From positions 806,001-870,000 of the forward strand of contig NC_003552.1 in assembly GCF_000007345.1 (NCBI RefSeq): a stretch of 64,000 bases of DNA, written 5' to 3'. Below, piece after piece: positions 17,939 through 26,365 of the stretch. This DNA comes from Methanosarcina acetivorans C2A. Lineage in GTDB: Archaea; Halobacteriota; Methanosarcinia; Methanosarcinales; Methanosarcinaceae. The notes beneath the pieces are model-generated. The model was not told the DNA's origin. It saw nothing but the letters and a program-made list of their open reading frames with translations, and ran no database searches. A program made the position numbers and the translations under genes. The number at the start of each line of letters is the position of its first letter. The stretch's first letter is position 1.

Positions 17939-17990
17939 AATAATAAATAAAAGTAAACTGAGTAACGTGGGCAGTGTGCCTAATTTTCTG

Positions 17991-18063
17991 TAAAATTTAC
18001 TTTATACCCTTTTAGTCTTCTTTTTTGTAGAATTTACTTTATACCCTTTTAGTCTTCTTTTTT
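17991..18063. repeat. 36-nt tandem duplication
   Basis: TTTACTTTATACCCTTTTAG and flanking bases are repeated head to tail (17991-18026 and 18028-18063) with one mismatch. The second copy ends two bases before a MITE copy. Confidence 0.8.
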
Positions 18064-18065
18064 AT

Positions 18066-18181
18066 AGGACTTACGCGGCTGAAACGATAGATCAATAACA
18101 GCAAACATTTTTCAGATTAATTCTCATATATAATTACAACGTCTATTGTGCTTGATTTTTGATCTCAAGTGCGTAACTTCC
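18066..18181 (+). mobile_element. MITE family A, copy 1 (GGACTTACGC ends)
   Basis: A non-coding element of about 116 bp that starts AGGACTTACGC and ends GCGTAACTTC. The inner sequence (about 90% identical by eye) recurs inverted at 46837-46951, and a more diverged copy lies at 32797-32910. No reading frame is present, so it must rely on a transposase from elsewhere. The right-hand edge is followed by a second GTAACTTCCAGAATA, a 15-nt direct repeat. Confidence 0.8.
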
Positions 18182-18336
18182 AGAATAGTAACTTCCAGAA
18201 TATATAGAAGCCATTGTACCATTAGCGGTTTCTTTCTCGGAAAGAACACATTCTATGTAGCAGATGAAGACCTAATAGTACCCCGATCGGCTCTTAATAT
18301 ATAGCTACTTATACTGCTCTTGTACATTCGGGGAAT

Positions 18337-18927
18337 TCATCTTTTCCGGCAAACCAACTCTCCGTTTTTAAGTGGGACAAGTACTGTGTCGACTCGCTGG
18401 TCATTGTACACATAGTCAAGAAATGGCTTGAGCATAGCAGCGTGACTTATCACATTGTCAGCTATCAATATGCCACCCCTAATCATTTTAGGTATGACTG
18501 CCTCATAACAATCAGGATAATATTCTTTATCGCAATCTAAGAAACAAAAGGAAATCCCAGCGTATCGGCTTATCAGGTGTCTGGCATCGCCATGTACGAG
18601 TTCTACGATGTTCTCTATTCCGGCTTTCGAGAAGGTTTCACGTGCCATTTTTACTTTCTCTTCCTGTATCTCGAATGTGATTAATTTACGGTTTGTCTCT
18701 CTACATGCAAGTGCAAGCCACATGGATGAATAACCTGCGCTTGTACCGATCTCCATAGCTATCCCATCCGGGGAGGCAGATAGCATGAGCGCAATAAACT
18801 TACCGGTTTCCGGCGGAATCTGTCTTAACCTGTGTAATTTCGGTGTTCCATCAATTCTATCATTTTTATCGATAAGCTCAAGGTAATTCATTCGTTCCTT
18901 TATAGGGTCAAATATGTCATGGAACAT
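18337..18927 (-). CDS. SAM-dependent O-methyltransferase-like protein
   Basis: 196 residues with the class I methyltransferase motif I AMEIGTSAGYSSMW, acidic motif LITFEIQEE, motif ELVHGDARH and SFCFLDCDKEYY. This arrangement is that of the catechol/caffeoyl-CoA-type O-methyltransferases, which are soluble and metal-assisted. The substrate is not predictable from sequence. The gene is monocistronic, flanked by AT-rich spacers, with a MITE behind its 3' end. Confidence 0.8.
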   Translation of the reverse strand: MFHDIFDPIKERMNYLELIDKNDRIDGTPKLHRLRQIPPETGKFIALMLSASPDGIAMEIGTSAGYSSMWLALACRETNRKLITFEIQEEKVKMARETFSKAGIENIVELVHGDARHLISRYAGISFCFLDCDKEYYPDCYEAVIPKMIRGGILIADNVISHAAMLKPFLDYVYNDQRVDTVLVPLKNGELVCRKR

Positions 18928-19330
18928 GTCGTCATCCTCAGTATCAGTTTAAATTTCCTATAACTCGTTATGTATTTAAGACCTATCTTTAAAGCTTCAT
19001 AGATATCGGCTTATTTGTCATTTTTTATTTAACTACGTCCACAAACAGAATCATATTGCTTTAAAATTTTAGACGTACAAGAAAAAAGAATAGTTAAAAA
19101 TAGGAGAATGAGTCAGAAGCCCTACAATCGGCTTTGTAGAAATTCTCAATTTAGCTCAAATTATTCTACAACTTTTTTGTTTATGTTATGCACTATCAGT
19201 TACTTAATAAAATTTTAATAAATAGACTGAAGCCATATTTATTTATCTCCTGTACATTTTCCTCAATAGTGCTGCGTTTTTCTTCTCTCCACTCAACAAA
19301 TATATATTACTCTTTAAGTATCTTTTATTC
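18928..19330. other. intergenic region between divergent genes
   Basis: No gene is supported. It separates the methyltransferase from nurA. AAATATATATT at about 19297-19308 is a good TATA candidate for nurA and lies so close to the ATG that the leader must be very short. The segment TTGTAGAAATTCT near 19134 partly repeats as TTCTACAA further on. Confidence 0.45.
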
Positions 19331-20671
19331 ATGACCCTTGAGCCCGTGCATATGCATAAAATCTCGGAGCTTGCAGAGAGGATTGACCGTTCATTTGAGC
19401 TTGATGAACCGAAAACGGCAGCGGATGTTTATTCTCTGCTTGAAGAGTTGAAGATTGACGGGAAGGTAATCCTGAAGGCTGTGGACAGGCTCTTTAGGGG
19501 GATGGTCAGGCCCGAGCTGATGGCACAGGGAGAGGACCCGTATCCGGTTACTTATGCCTGTGACAGCGGGAGTACGAATCCCAGGACTTATGACAGCGGG
19601 CTTTTTGTGGATTTCTGTCACTGCGGGCTGGCTGCAACCCCTACCGACCTTGATGTCCAGAGGTGCAGGACAATTGTCTGTGCGGCTTATTCTTCTTCGC
19701 AGAGGATTGCAATGCGGGCAATAGCGGGCTGGGAAACCTTCGATGAAGGGCTTGGAAGGGCAAAGCTTGTCACAATTGCTCCGGACGAGCTGAAAAGAAA
19801 GGCTCCTGACATGGTGCACAGTTTTGCCATGTACCTGGCAGAATCCGAACACATGCTTTTCATGAAGGATATGCTGGAGCCCGAGAGCTTTTTCATAATG
19901 GACGGCCCTCTTTATCCGAAACAGCTCATGTACTGGATGGTGCTGGACGACGAGGAAGTGCAGATCCGGCGGAACAATGACGCCCGAAAAATCCTTCAGA
20001 ATTACATTGACATTATGGATCATTTTCTGGAAAAAAAGAGACCTGTGATAGGCTTTGTAAAAAACCCGACTGACGTGCAGATCATGGACAGCGTCCGGAA
20101 GAAGAGGGAAGGCTTTGACCTGCCCTGGATGCTTGATTCTCAGTTTTTCCGAAACCTCCTTTCCCCTTACAAAGTTGAAGGTCAGAGAGGGCAGGGACAT
20201 GAAGGACGGAATTCGAAAACCAACGGGAAAAACGGCAAGTATAACGGTTCCCGAAATACTTACATTACTTACACAAACTGGTTTTTACAGCCCAACAGGT
20301 TTTATGAAAGGATGCTTAACGGGACTTCTCCTCTTGCAGCCGGGGATGCGTTCCAGCAAGAGCTCAGGCATAAGTTTTCGCCTGAGGGCTATGCCCTCTG
20401 TTTCTTCATGCTTTATGTACCGTCCACGGATGTGGTTTTTAAAGTTGAAGCTCCTTATGGACTTATTAAGGATGATTTCCTGCGCATGCAAATTACCAAA
20501 AAAGTGCTCTTTGACCTTTCTCTGCATGGTTTTCCTCTCACCCTCACAAAGGCAGACCACCTCGCAAAAATCAGGAAAGTGGAGAGGCAGGAGATCGACA
20601 AATTCTTCGAAAACATGAATCCTGATATATCTTATAATGATACTCGGTGGGGTAAGTTCAATGAAGTATGA
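19331..20671 (+). CDS. nurA: NurA domain 5'-3' nuclease
   Basis: 446 residues. The NurA domain carries the metal-binding motif YACDSGSTNP near residue 76 and further acidic residues (FFIMDGPLYP). NurA works with the HerA hexamer to resect DNA ends before recombination; in many archaea they are encoded with mre11 and rad50, which are not nearby here. The downstream herA gene overlaps by 11 bp, consistent with coupled production of the two partners. A 30-residue Gly/Asn/Lys-rich insert (GQGHEGRNSKTNGKNGK) interrupts the C-terminal half. Confidence 0.85.
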   Translation: MTLEPVHMHKISELAERIDRSFELDEPKTAADVYSLLEELKIDGKVILKAVDRLFRGMVRPELMAQGEDPYPVTYACDSGSTNPRTYDSGLFVDFCHCGLAATPTDLDVQRCRTIVCAAYSSSQRIAMRAIAGWETFDEGLGRAKLVTIAPDELKRKAPDMVHSFAMYLAESEHMLFMKDMLEPESFFIMDGPLYPKQLMYWMVLDDEEVQIRRNNDARKILQNYIDIMDHFLEKKRPVIGFVKNPTDVQIMDSVRKKREGFDLPWMLDSQFFRNLLSPYKVEGQRGQGHEGRNSKTNGKNGKYNGSRNTYITYTNWFLQPNRFYERMLNGTSPLAAGDAFQQELRHKFSPEGYALCFFMLYVPSTDVVFKVEAPYGLIKDDFLRMQITKKVLFDLSLHGFPLTLTKADHLAKIRKVERQEIDKFFENMNPDISYNDTRWGKFNEV

Positions 20672-22793
20672 AGATGCCGATATTCTGGCTTTTATTTCCG
20701 GGAAGTCAAAACCGACTCAGGATCCTGAAAAGGATGCTTCCTCAGATAAGAACGCAGGCTCGGAGGAAATTCCCGGGAATAAAAATGAACAGCTGGAGCA
20801 GAAATCCCTGGAACATAAAGATCTGGAACATAAAGATCTGGAACATAAAGATCTGGAACATAAAGATCTGGAAAAGGATCTGCTTACGGAGTCCCCCGTC
20901 TCGGACTCGCTGCCGGGTTTTGAAGAATTCCCTGTTTCATCAGCCGAATCCCCCTCGGAAGTCGATCCGCATAACTTTTTAAATGGCGGTTCAAGTACAG
21001 GTCCTACTACAGGTTCAACTACAGCCGCCAGCACTCTTCCCGGAGAAGACGAACTTCCCTTTGAAGCATTTGACGATTATGATTTCGAACCCTCCAGATC
21101 CGTTCCTTCTCTGGACGAAGCTTTCGGAATTGTCACAACCGGCATAGAGCCTCTGGAAATTACCCACTCGGGCGCTACGATTACTGGATACATTGCTTCT
21201 GCCCGCAGGAGTGAGATACGACTCGGGACATATGTTGTCGTGCCGTATGAAGGCGGAGAAAAGCTTTTTGCAAGGGTAGGAAAGCTTCAGTACAGGCAGG
21301 AGTTTGCAGTGGATGATGCAACCGAAATCCACTCAAGGCGCATGCTGAATGCCAGGGCAAGCCCTGTAAACGAAGCCGATTACAAGTTCCTTGCCTGCCT
21401 TGATCCCCTCTGTATCCTTTACAGGAAGAAAGCGGACAGTTCACTCACACGGAGGATGGCAGACAGGATTCCCCGTCCTAATACTCCCATTCTGCCTGTT
21501 ACGGACAGGCTTGAAGTCCAGACCGGGCTTAACATCCCGGAAGAAGGGGTTTTCCTGGGACATCTCAGTGTTGGTGGGGAACTTGTGAAGACACACTCCG
21601 AGCCCGAAACCGTTGCTTATTATCTGAGAAACGACTATTTGATGGGCGACCCTCTTATTTTCAGGCATATGCTGGTCTGCGGGAGTACGGGGACAGGAAA
21701 GACTTTCCTCTCAAAAAACATCCTGCGCCAATTCATGACGGAAGATAACCGGTACAGGCTGCGGAATTCTCAGGACAAAGCCCGGAAAAATCCCTGCCTG
21801 GTGATTATGGACCCTCAGGACGAATACTCCCAGATTTTCGAGGATAACGAAACCCTGACCGAAGAGGATAAGTTCAGGTTTGAGTCCGAAAACGTCACTT
21901 ACGGCAGGGTTCAGTCCACAAAGGCTTTTGTGGCAAAGGTCGAGGGGCAGAAGTACCCGGGCGATAAGTCAAGGGCGGAACAGGTCGAGTTCACAATTCC
22001 TTTTTCCCTTGTGGAACACAACTCCTGGTTGATTGCAGCAGCCGGGATGTCCGAACTTCAGTATATCGGGCTTGAAGTCCTTCTCGGGGACTTTTTCAAG
22101 TCCAGCGTGCCGCATACCTATCAGAATTTCATTAACCATATTGAAAACGAAGGTACGCGTTCCCACTACGTTGACAGCGGAAAACTGCACGAGTCTTCCT
22201 ATGACGGGATCGTGCGGAGAGTAAGTAGCCGCTTTTTCTCAAAGGTGTTTGACCGGGATGCAACCCCTATTACCGAAATTCTGGACAAAATCTTCAAGCC
22301 GGGGCAGGTTTCGGTTTTCCCGACCGAGTACATAAGTTCTCCAAGGATCAGGGACCTCATAGTACTTACAATCATGAGCCTGATTGTTGACAACAAGCTC
22401 AACACCACAGGGGTTGATGCCATCAAAGAAACACCGATTATCCTGACACTTGACGAGGCTCACCGCTACCTTTCAAAGGCAAACGGGGAACATGCCCGCC
22501 TTATCATCTCCCGTTTCGCAGATGCAGCCCGCCAGGGCAGAAAAGAAGCACTTGGGCTCTTTTTGATCACGCAGGACCCTCAGGATATCGATGACACGGT
22601 CATCAAGCAGATCAACACAAAGCTGATCCTTAACCTCAATAACGATGCTGCAATCTCGTCCCTGAAAGTCCCCAAAGAATACGAACGCAGGATTCCCTAT
22701 CTCAAAAAAGGGCAGATGATAATTCACAGCCCTGATAACAGTGACATTGTGGAAATCCTCGGGCTTTCAAACTGCGTTGTAAGGCACCGCTAA
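20661..22793 (+). CDS. herA: HerA-type DNA translocase/helicase ATPase
   Basis: 710 residues from the ATG at 20661, which has GGTGGGG upstream and overlaps the end of nurA; an in-frame ATG at 20637 lies deeper in nurA. A low-complexity N-terminal region of about 150 residues, with four LEHKD repeats, precedes a HAS-barrel-like domain (EPLEITHSGATITGYI) and the FtsK/HerA ATPase core: Walker A GSTGTGKT from G341 and Walker B LTLDEAH with D598. HerA forms a hexameric pump that drives NurA along DNA. The long acidic N-terminal extension is unusual for the family. Confidence 0.88.
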   Translation: MKYEDADILAFISGKSKPTQDPEKDASSDKNAGSEEIPGNKNEQLEQKSLEHKDLEHKDLEHKDLEHKDLEKDLLTESPVSDSLPGFEEFPVSSAESPSEVDPHNFLNGGSSTGPTTGSTTAASTLPGEDELPFEAFDDYDFEPSRSVPSLDEAFGIVTTGIEPLEITHSGATITGYIASARRSEIRLGTYVVVPYEGGEKLFARVGKLQYRQEFAVDDATEIHSRRMLNARASPVNEADYKFLACLDPLCILYRKKADSSLTRRMADRIPRPNTPILPVTDRLEVQTGLNIPEEGVFLGHLSVGGELVKTHSEPETVAYYLRNDYLMGDPLIFRHMLVCGSTGTGKTFLSKNILRQFMTEDNRYRLRNSQDKARKNPCLVIMDPQDEYSQIFEDNETLTEEDKFRFESENVTYGRVQSTKAFVAKVEGQKYPGDKSRAEQVEFTIPFSLVEHNSWLIAAAGMSELQYIGLEVLLGDFFKSSVPHTYQNFINHIENEGTRSHYVDSGKLHESSYDGIVRRVSSRFFSKVFDRDATPITEILDKIFKPGQVSVFPTEYISSPRIRDLIVLTIMSLIVDNKLNTTGVDAIKETPIILTLDEAHRYLSKANGEHARLIISRFADAARQGRKEALGLFLITQDPQDIDDTVIKQINTKLILNLNNDAAISSLKVPKEYERRIPYLKKGQMIIHSPDNSDIVEILGLSNCVVRHR
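20808..20867 (+). repeat. four perfect 15-nt repeats inside herA
   Basis: CTGGAACATAAAGAT is repeated four times without mismatch and encodes LEHKD four times, followed by a partial LEKD. Perfect identity at the DNA level points to recent slippage expansion. Confidence 0.95.
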
Positions 22794-22799
22794 GATGAT

Positions 22800-22926
22800 A
22801 TGAAACAAAGACGCGAAATAAAAAGCGAAAGTAAGAACTAAAAAGTAAAACCAAGAAACGAAAAGTAAAACCAAGAAACGAAAAGTAAACCAAGAAATAA
22901 AAAGCGAAACCAGATATTAAAAAGCA
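22800..22926 (+). repeat. degenerate A-rich tandem repeat after herA
   Basis: Units resembling AAAAGTAAAACCAAGAAACG (20 nt) are repeated four to five times just after the herA stop codon. It lacks a convincing start and reads as non-coding low-complexity sequence. Confidence 0.65.
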
Positions 22927-22995
22927 AAACTTGATGAAAAAATGCGCAGTGCCTGAATATTTACGGCCCCTTCTTTTTTCAAAAAAGAGTCATCA

Positions 22996-23045
22996 GCGCA
23001 TGCCTGCTTGAAGTACAGGCATGTGCTTCTTCTCTTATATTTCTT
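22996..23045 (+). terminator. hairpin followed by T-rich tract downstream of herA
   Basis: GCGCATGCCTG pairs with CAGGCATGTGC across a 9-nt loop (22996-23026), and T-rich sequence follows. The placement after nurA-herA fits a transcription end, though archaeal termination mostly needs only the T tract. Confidence 0.5.
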
Positions 23046-23088
23046 CTTTCTTTTTATTTTCCTATGTTTTCTGTCCCTGCTTTTAAGA

Positions 23089-23517
23089 TTAAATCAGTTC
23101 ACAGAGTTCCATATTATCGAGAACTGACTTGATCTTCCAGTATACATACCTTTTATATGCAACCGGGTTAGGGATATCATAAATTACATTTGCATGAACG
23201 TTCCAGGCAACGTTGTTGACAAGCTCGCTTTGTTGCAGTTCATCTATAAAATATTTGAGCTGTCTGAAGTCATCGATGCTTTCCCTCCAATCTCCGGCCC
23301 TCAGTTCGCTTGCCTGATCTTCCTGTGTCATCTCCATCTTCCGCAGGGTAAAAGCATATACTTCGAGCAGGTCGATGTTTGCAGGTGAGACGTTCCTGAC
23401 AATCGGAGTTCCTTCTCGCATGCTTTCTTTCAGTTTATCCGTGAATGCAAAGATGTCTTCGGATGTCAGGGTGTTTTCGGCGATCTTTTCTTTTAATGTT
23501 TCAAGAGTCTGTTTCAT
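23089..23517 (-). CDS. hypothetical helical protein
   Basis: 142 residues, rich in Glu, Asp and Leu, predicted helical throughout, without membrane segments, cysteine motifs or a family I can name. The start ATG at 23517 follows a reasonable purine-rich leader (GGGGTAAAAT). Codon use resembles the neighbouring genes, supporting expression. It lies between herA and tRNA-Pro, and the arrangement gives no functional hint. Confidence 0.6.
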   Translation of the reverse strand: MKQTLETLKEKIAENTLTSEDIFAFTDKLKESMREGTPIVRNVSPANIDLLEVYAFTLRKMEMTQEDQASELRAGDWRESIDDFRQLKYFIDELQQSELVNNVAWNVHANVIYDIPNPVAYKRYVYWKIKSVLDNMELCELI

Positions 23518-23567
23518 GATATTTTACCCCTACATTCAATGGCTCACATATTGTATTTTTAATGGGT

Positions 23568-23702
23568 GAGTTCCAAGGAGTACTTATTCACACCTAAAAT
23601 AAGTAATCAGTTTCTGTATTAAAATGATTCTAAATCAGTTAATTCCGCGGAGTGCTTCACTCACACCTAATACAAGATTGTCTGTTTTCTGTATTAAAAT
23701 TG
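23568..23702. repeat. imperfect direct repeat of about 55 bp
   Basis: Two related blocks (about 23568-23626 and 23636-23702) share GGAGT-CTT--CTCACACCTAA and end in TTTCTGTATTAAAAT. They lie upstream of the hypothetical gene at 23089-23517 and could be duplicated promoter sites. The rest of 23518-23861 shows no gene. Confidence 0.6.
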
Positions 23703-23861
23703 CTCGTCATTTATAAACATCATATTTAAAAATTAATATTTTTTTGATGTAGTTCTGATGCGTGCTATTTTTTGCGTGGTAAAACTGAGTAAAAAAGCAA
23801 TTCCGAGGAAATAAGCCGTTAAGCAACCTGTCAGGAATTCTATAAAAAAGATGAAAAAGGA

Positions 23862-23936
23862 TGGGATAGCGCGGATTTGAACCGCGGTCCAAGCGTCCCA
23901 AACGCTCGAGGATGGACCAAGCTACCCTACTATCCC
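23862..23936 (-). tRNA. tRNA-Pro (anticodon TGG)
   Basis: On the minus strand the 75-nt sequence folds as a cloverleaf: acceptor GGGATAG/CTATCCC with discriminator A, anticodon loop TTTGGGA between GAGCG and CGCTT, and T arm CGCGG TTCAAAT CCGCG. The anticodon TGG reads proline codons. CCA is not encoded. CTATATAAAGG on the minus strand (forward about 23965-23975) is a plausible TATA box. Confidence 0.95.
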
Positions 23937-24086
23937 ATAAGGGCTTCCTCTCAAAGGCGATTATCCTTTATATAGCTTTCGTTAGAACATGCACATGTAC
24001 CCGGACTTTACGGATCAAAAGTTCCGGATTACTTACTTCAATTCTGGACTTTGTTCCGGGATCTTTCCCATCTCAGGCCTTTTTCT

Positions 24087-24638
24087 TCACTCCCAGCGAC
24101 GGTAAATGTCGTTTTCCACTCCTAAAAGGTCAAGTGCCCTGCCAGTCATGGTGTCTATGAGGTCTTCAAGGGTTTTCGGTCGCGAATAGAAGCCCGGACA
24201 TGCCGGGAGAATACTTGCACCTGCCTGTTTAGCCCTGAGCATGTTTTCGATGTGTATCAGGTTCAGGGGAGTTTCTCTTGTCATAAGAACCAGTTTTCTC
24301 TCTTCTTTCAGGCAGACGTCTGCAGCCCGTGTAAGCAGAGTGTCAGATATCCCGTTTGCAACCGCCCCAAGGGTTTTCATGCTGCAGGGAGCAACGACCA
24401 TCCCTGCAGTCTTATAAGAGCCACTGGCTATGGGGGCTGAAAAATCCTTCTGGGAATAATTCCAGGTTGCAAGCTTTTCCACTTCAAGGGGTAAGTAATC
24501 AGTTTCGATCCCGATTATCTGTTTTGCAGCTTCGGTCAGTACAAGATGGGTCTCTATCCCTTTTTCTGCCAGCACTTCAAGCAGGCGGATCCCGTACTGT
24601 ACCCCTGAAGCCCCGCTGATACCTACGATTATTTCCAT
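24087..24638 (-). CDS. ubiX: flavin prenyltransferase UbiX
   Basis: 183 residues of the UbiX/Pad1 flavoprotein family: GISGASGVQYGIRLLE (residues 5-20) binds the FMN phosphate, and VVAPCSMKTLGAVANG is the second signature. UbiX attaches a dimethylallyl group to FMN to make prenyl-FMN, the cofactor of UbiD decarboxylases. Its ATG shares one base with the stop of the preceding gene (TAATG), so the two are co-translated. No ubiD gene lies in this window; its client must be elsewhere in the genome. Confidence 0.9.
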   Translation of the reverse strand: MEIIVGISGASGVQYGIRLLEVLAEKGIETHLVLTEAAKQIIGIETDYLPLEVEKLATWNYSQKDFSAPIASGSYKTAGMVVAPCSMKTLGAVANGISDTLLTRAADVCLKEERKLVLMTRETPLNLIHIENMLRAKQAGASILPACPGFYSRPKTLEDLIDTMTGRALDLLGVENDIYRRWE

Positions 24639-25018
24639 TATTCGCTTCTCCTTGCAGTCACTTCACTTTTTTCGCAGGAGGCAATGAAACTTCCGACCAT
24701 TTCCTCTGCGGCTGAGATTATCTCCTTAATCTCTTCAGGGATGATATTATCCACATGGATACCGGCAACAACTACCGAGGTCTTTCCTGTTGCCCCGCTT
24801 ATTCGTCTTGCACTGTCAAGGGCAAGCTGTTCTTCCCTGTGTCCGGGAAGGGTGAGTACGGAAGAACTGGCTCTCCCGCTTTTTTTATCAAGCGTCCCTA
24901 CCGCAACAGCACCCACATGCTCTTTCCCGCCGGTAAGGGTCAGCAGGTAGTCTTCCCCAAGCTTTTTTGCTTCGAGTATGATTTCTATCCTGCCGACTTT
25001 CCTTGTGGTTTTGAACAA
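24638..25018 (-). CDS. LpdD-like prenyl-FMN-associated small protein
   Basis: 126 residues. The segments LTLTGGKEHVGAVAVGT and SSVLTLPGHREEQLALDSARRI resemble the small LpdD-type family linked to UbiX/UbiD-dependent decarboxylases, proposed to act as a prenylated-flavin chaperone. The overlap of its stop codon with the ubiX start supports this reading. It has no cysteine motif or membrane segment. The family assignment rests on remembered sequence pattern plus gene neighbourhood and is therefore moderate. Confidence 0.6.
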   Translation of the reverse strand: MFKTTRKVGRIEIILEAKKLGEDYLLTLTGGKEHVGAVAVGTLDKKSGRASSSVLTLPGHREEQLALDSARRISGATGKTSVVVAGIHVDNIIPEEIKEIISAAEEMVGSFIASCEKSEVTARRSE

Positions 25019-25023
25019 AAGTT

Positions 25024-26241
25024 TTACTCCTCTGCTTTGTATTTTTCCAGATCATTCAGCTTAAATTGCTTTGTGGCTTTCTTGATGTTAAAGTATTCCT
25101 TTGCAGCTTTTCCTACGGCTTCGCAGTGCTCTTTCGGGCTATAGACTCCTATTCTCCAGTTATCCATGTGGGCTTCCTGCAAGATTGAGACGAAATGAGA
25201 GGCATCTTTAAGCGGGATCATTTTGTGGTCGGTTTTTATCATCGCTTTCATTTCCAGCATTTCAGGGGTCTTCGGAATATCCACAAGCACGCATTCTTGG
25301 CCTACCCCTGCAAGTTCTGCGATCTCCTTCTCGGCTCTCTCTATTTTATCCCGGTACTTGAGCACCCCTTTTCCTGCTTCCTCAAGCCCTGTATAGAGCG
25401 CCCGCTTATAGAGTTTGCGTGCGTCCAGCCGCCTGCTAAGCTCTCCTCCATGCCCGCTTGAGTTTCTCATGGCGGCTATCAGGTCTATGTCATCCATCTG
25501 CCTGAGCCTTTTTGGGTCGAGTTCTCCGTTTTCGATCATGTACTCCACGGCTTTTGAGCACATTGCTTCCGAGATCCTGGTTACGTGATGATAGTAAACC
25601 GAGGTATTCATCCAGAAACGGGAGACCAGGAGGGATTCGGCAGCTTTCAATCCCCCGTAGTCAATAACAAGCCTGTCTTCGTAAAAACTCATCTGGTTGA
25701 TCAGGCGGTTGTAGTCCACGACCCCGAAGGCAACCCCTGTATAATGGGAGTCCCGGACAAGGTAGTCCATCCTGTCCACATCGATCTCGCTGCTGAGGAT
25801 CTGCCCTAACGAAGTCTCACCCTTAATATGTTTTGCAAGGTTTCCGGGGGAAATCCCGTGCTTTTTCAGGACTTCTTTTATTTCCCCTTTCCTTACAATA
25901 TCCATCACATCGTCATGCCTGCGCCTAGTATACTTGTCTATGACGTTCTCGGTTACGTGAGAAAAAGGCCCGTGTCCCACATCGTGCAAAAGGGAGGCAG
26001 CTCTTATCTCCACTTTTTTATCCTTTTCAATAGAGTCGAGGTTTTTCATCAGCATGGAGGCAAGGTGCATGGTTCCCAGGGAGTGTTCAAATCGGGTATG
26101 GTTTGCTCCCGGATAAACGAGGTTTGAAAAGCCTAGCTGCCTGATTCTTCTTAGGCGCTGCACCTGGGGGGTAGCCAGAAGTTCCTGGACGATTTCATCC
26201 AGTTCGATGTAACCGTGTACGGGATCAAGGACTACTTTCAT
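25024..26241 (-). CDS. HD-domain phosphohydrolase (dGTPase-like)
   Basis: 405 residues. The HD domain has H53 in HTRFEHSLG, the doublet H86-D87 in LLHDVGHGPFSH and a downstream aspartate in SEIDVDRMDYLVRD, the usual metal ligands. The N-terminal DPVHGYIELDE is shared by the SAMHD1/dNTPase-like group, which dephosphorylates dNTPs. It stands 5 bp upstream of the LpdD-like gene and so opens the HD/LpdD-like/ubiX operon. The link between the three functions is not obvious. It diverges from cofD, which is transcribed the other way. Confidence 0.85.
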   Translation of the reverse strand: MKVVLDPVHGYIELDEIVQELLATPQVQRLRRIRQLGFSNLVYPGANHTRFEHSLGTMHLASMLMKNLDSIEKDKKVEIRAASLLHDVGHGPFSHVTENVIDKYTRRRHDDVMDIVRKGEIKEVLKKHGISPGNLAKHIKGETSLGQILSSEIDVDRMDYLVRDSHYTGVAFGVVDYNRLINQMSFYEDRLVIDYGGLKAAESLLVSRFWMNTSVYYHHVTRISEAMCSKAVEYMIENGELDPKRLRQMDDIDLIAAMRNSSGHGGELSRRLDARKLYKRALYTGLEEAGKGVLKYRDKIERAEKEIAELAGVGQECVLVDIPKTPEMLEMKAMIKTDHKMIPLKDASHFVSILQEAHMDNWRIGVYSPKEHCEAVGKAAKEYFNIKKATKQFKLNDLEKYKAEE

Positions 26242-26365
26242 TGTTCTTTAGACAGATGTCATTATATATTGTTGTATCTATTACTTTGATGCTGTTACTT
26301 TGATAGTGAAAATTGCAGGAGAACTTGCTACCCGATGGCTGAATAAATCCAGAAAAGGTATTATC

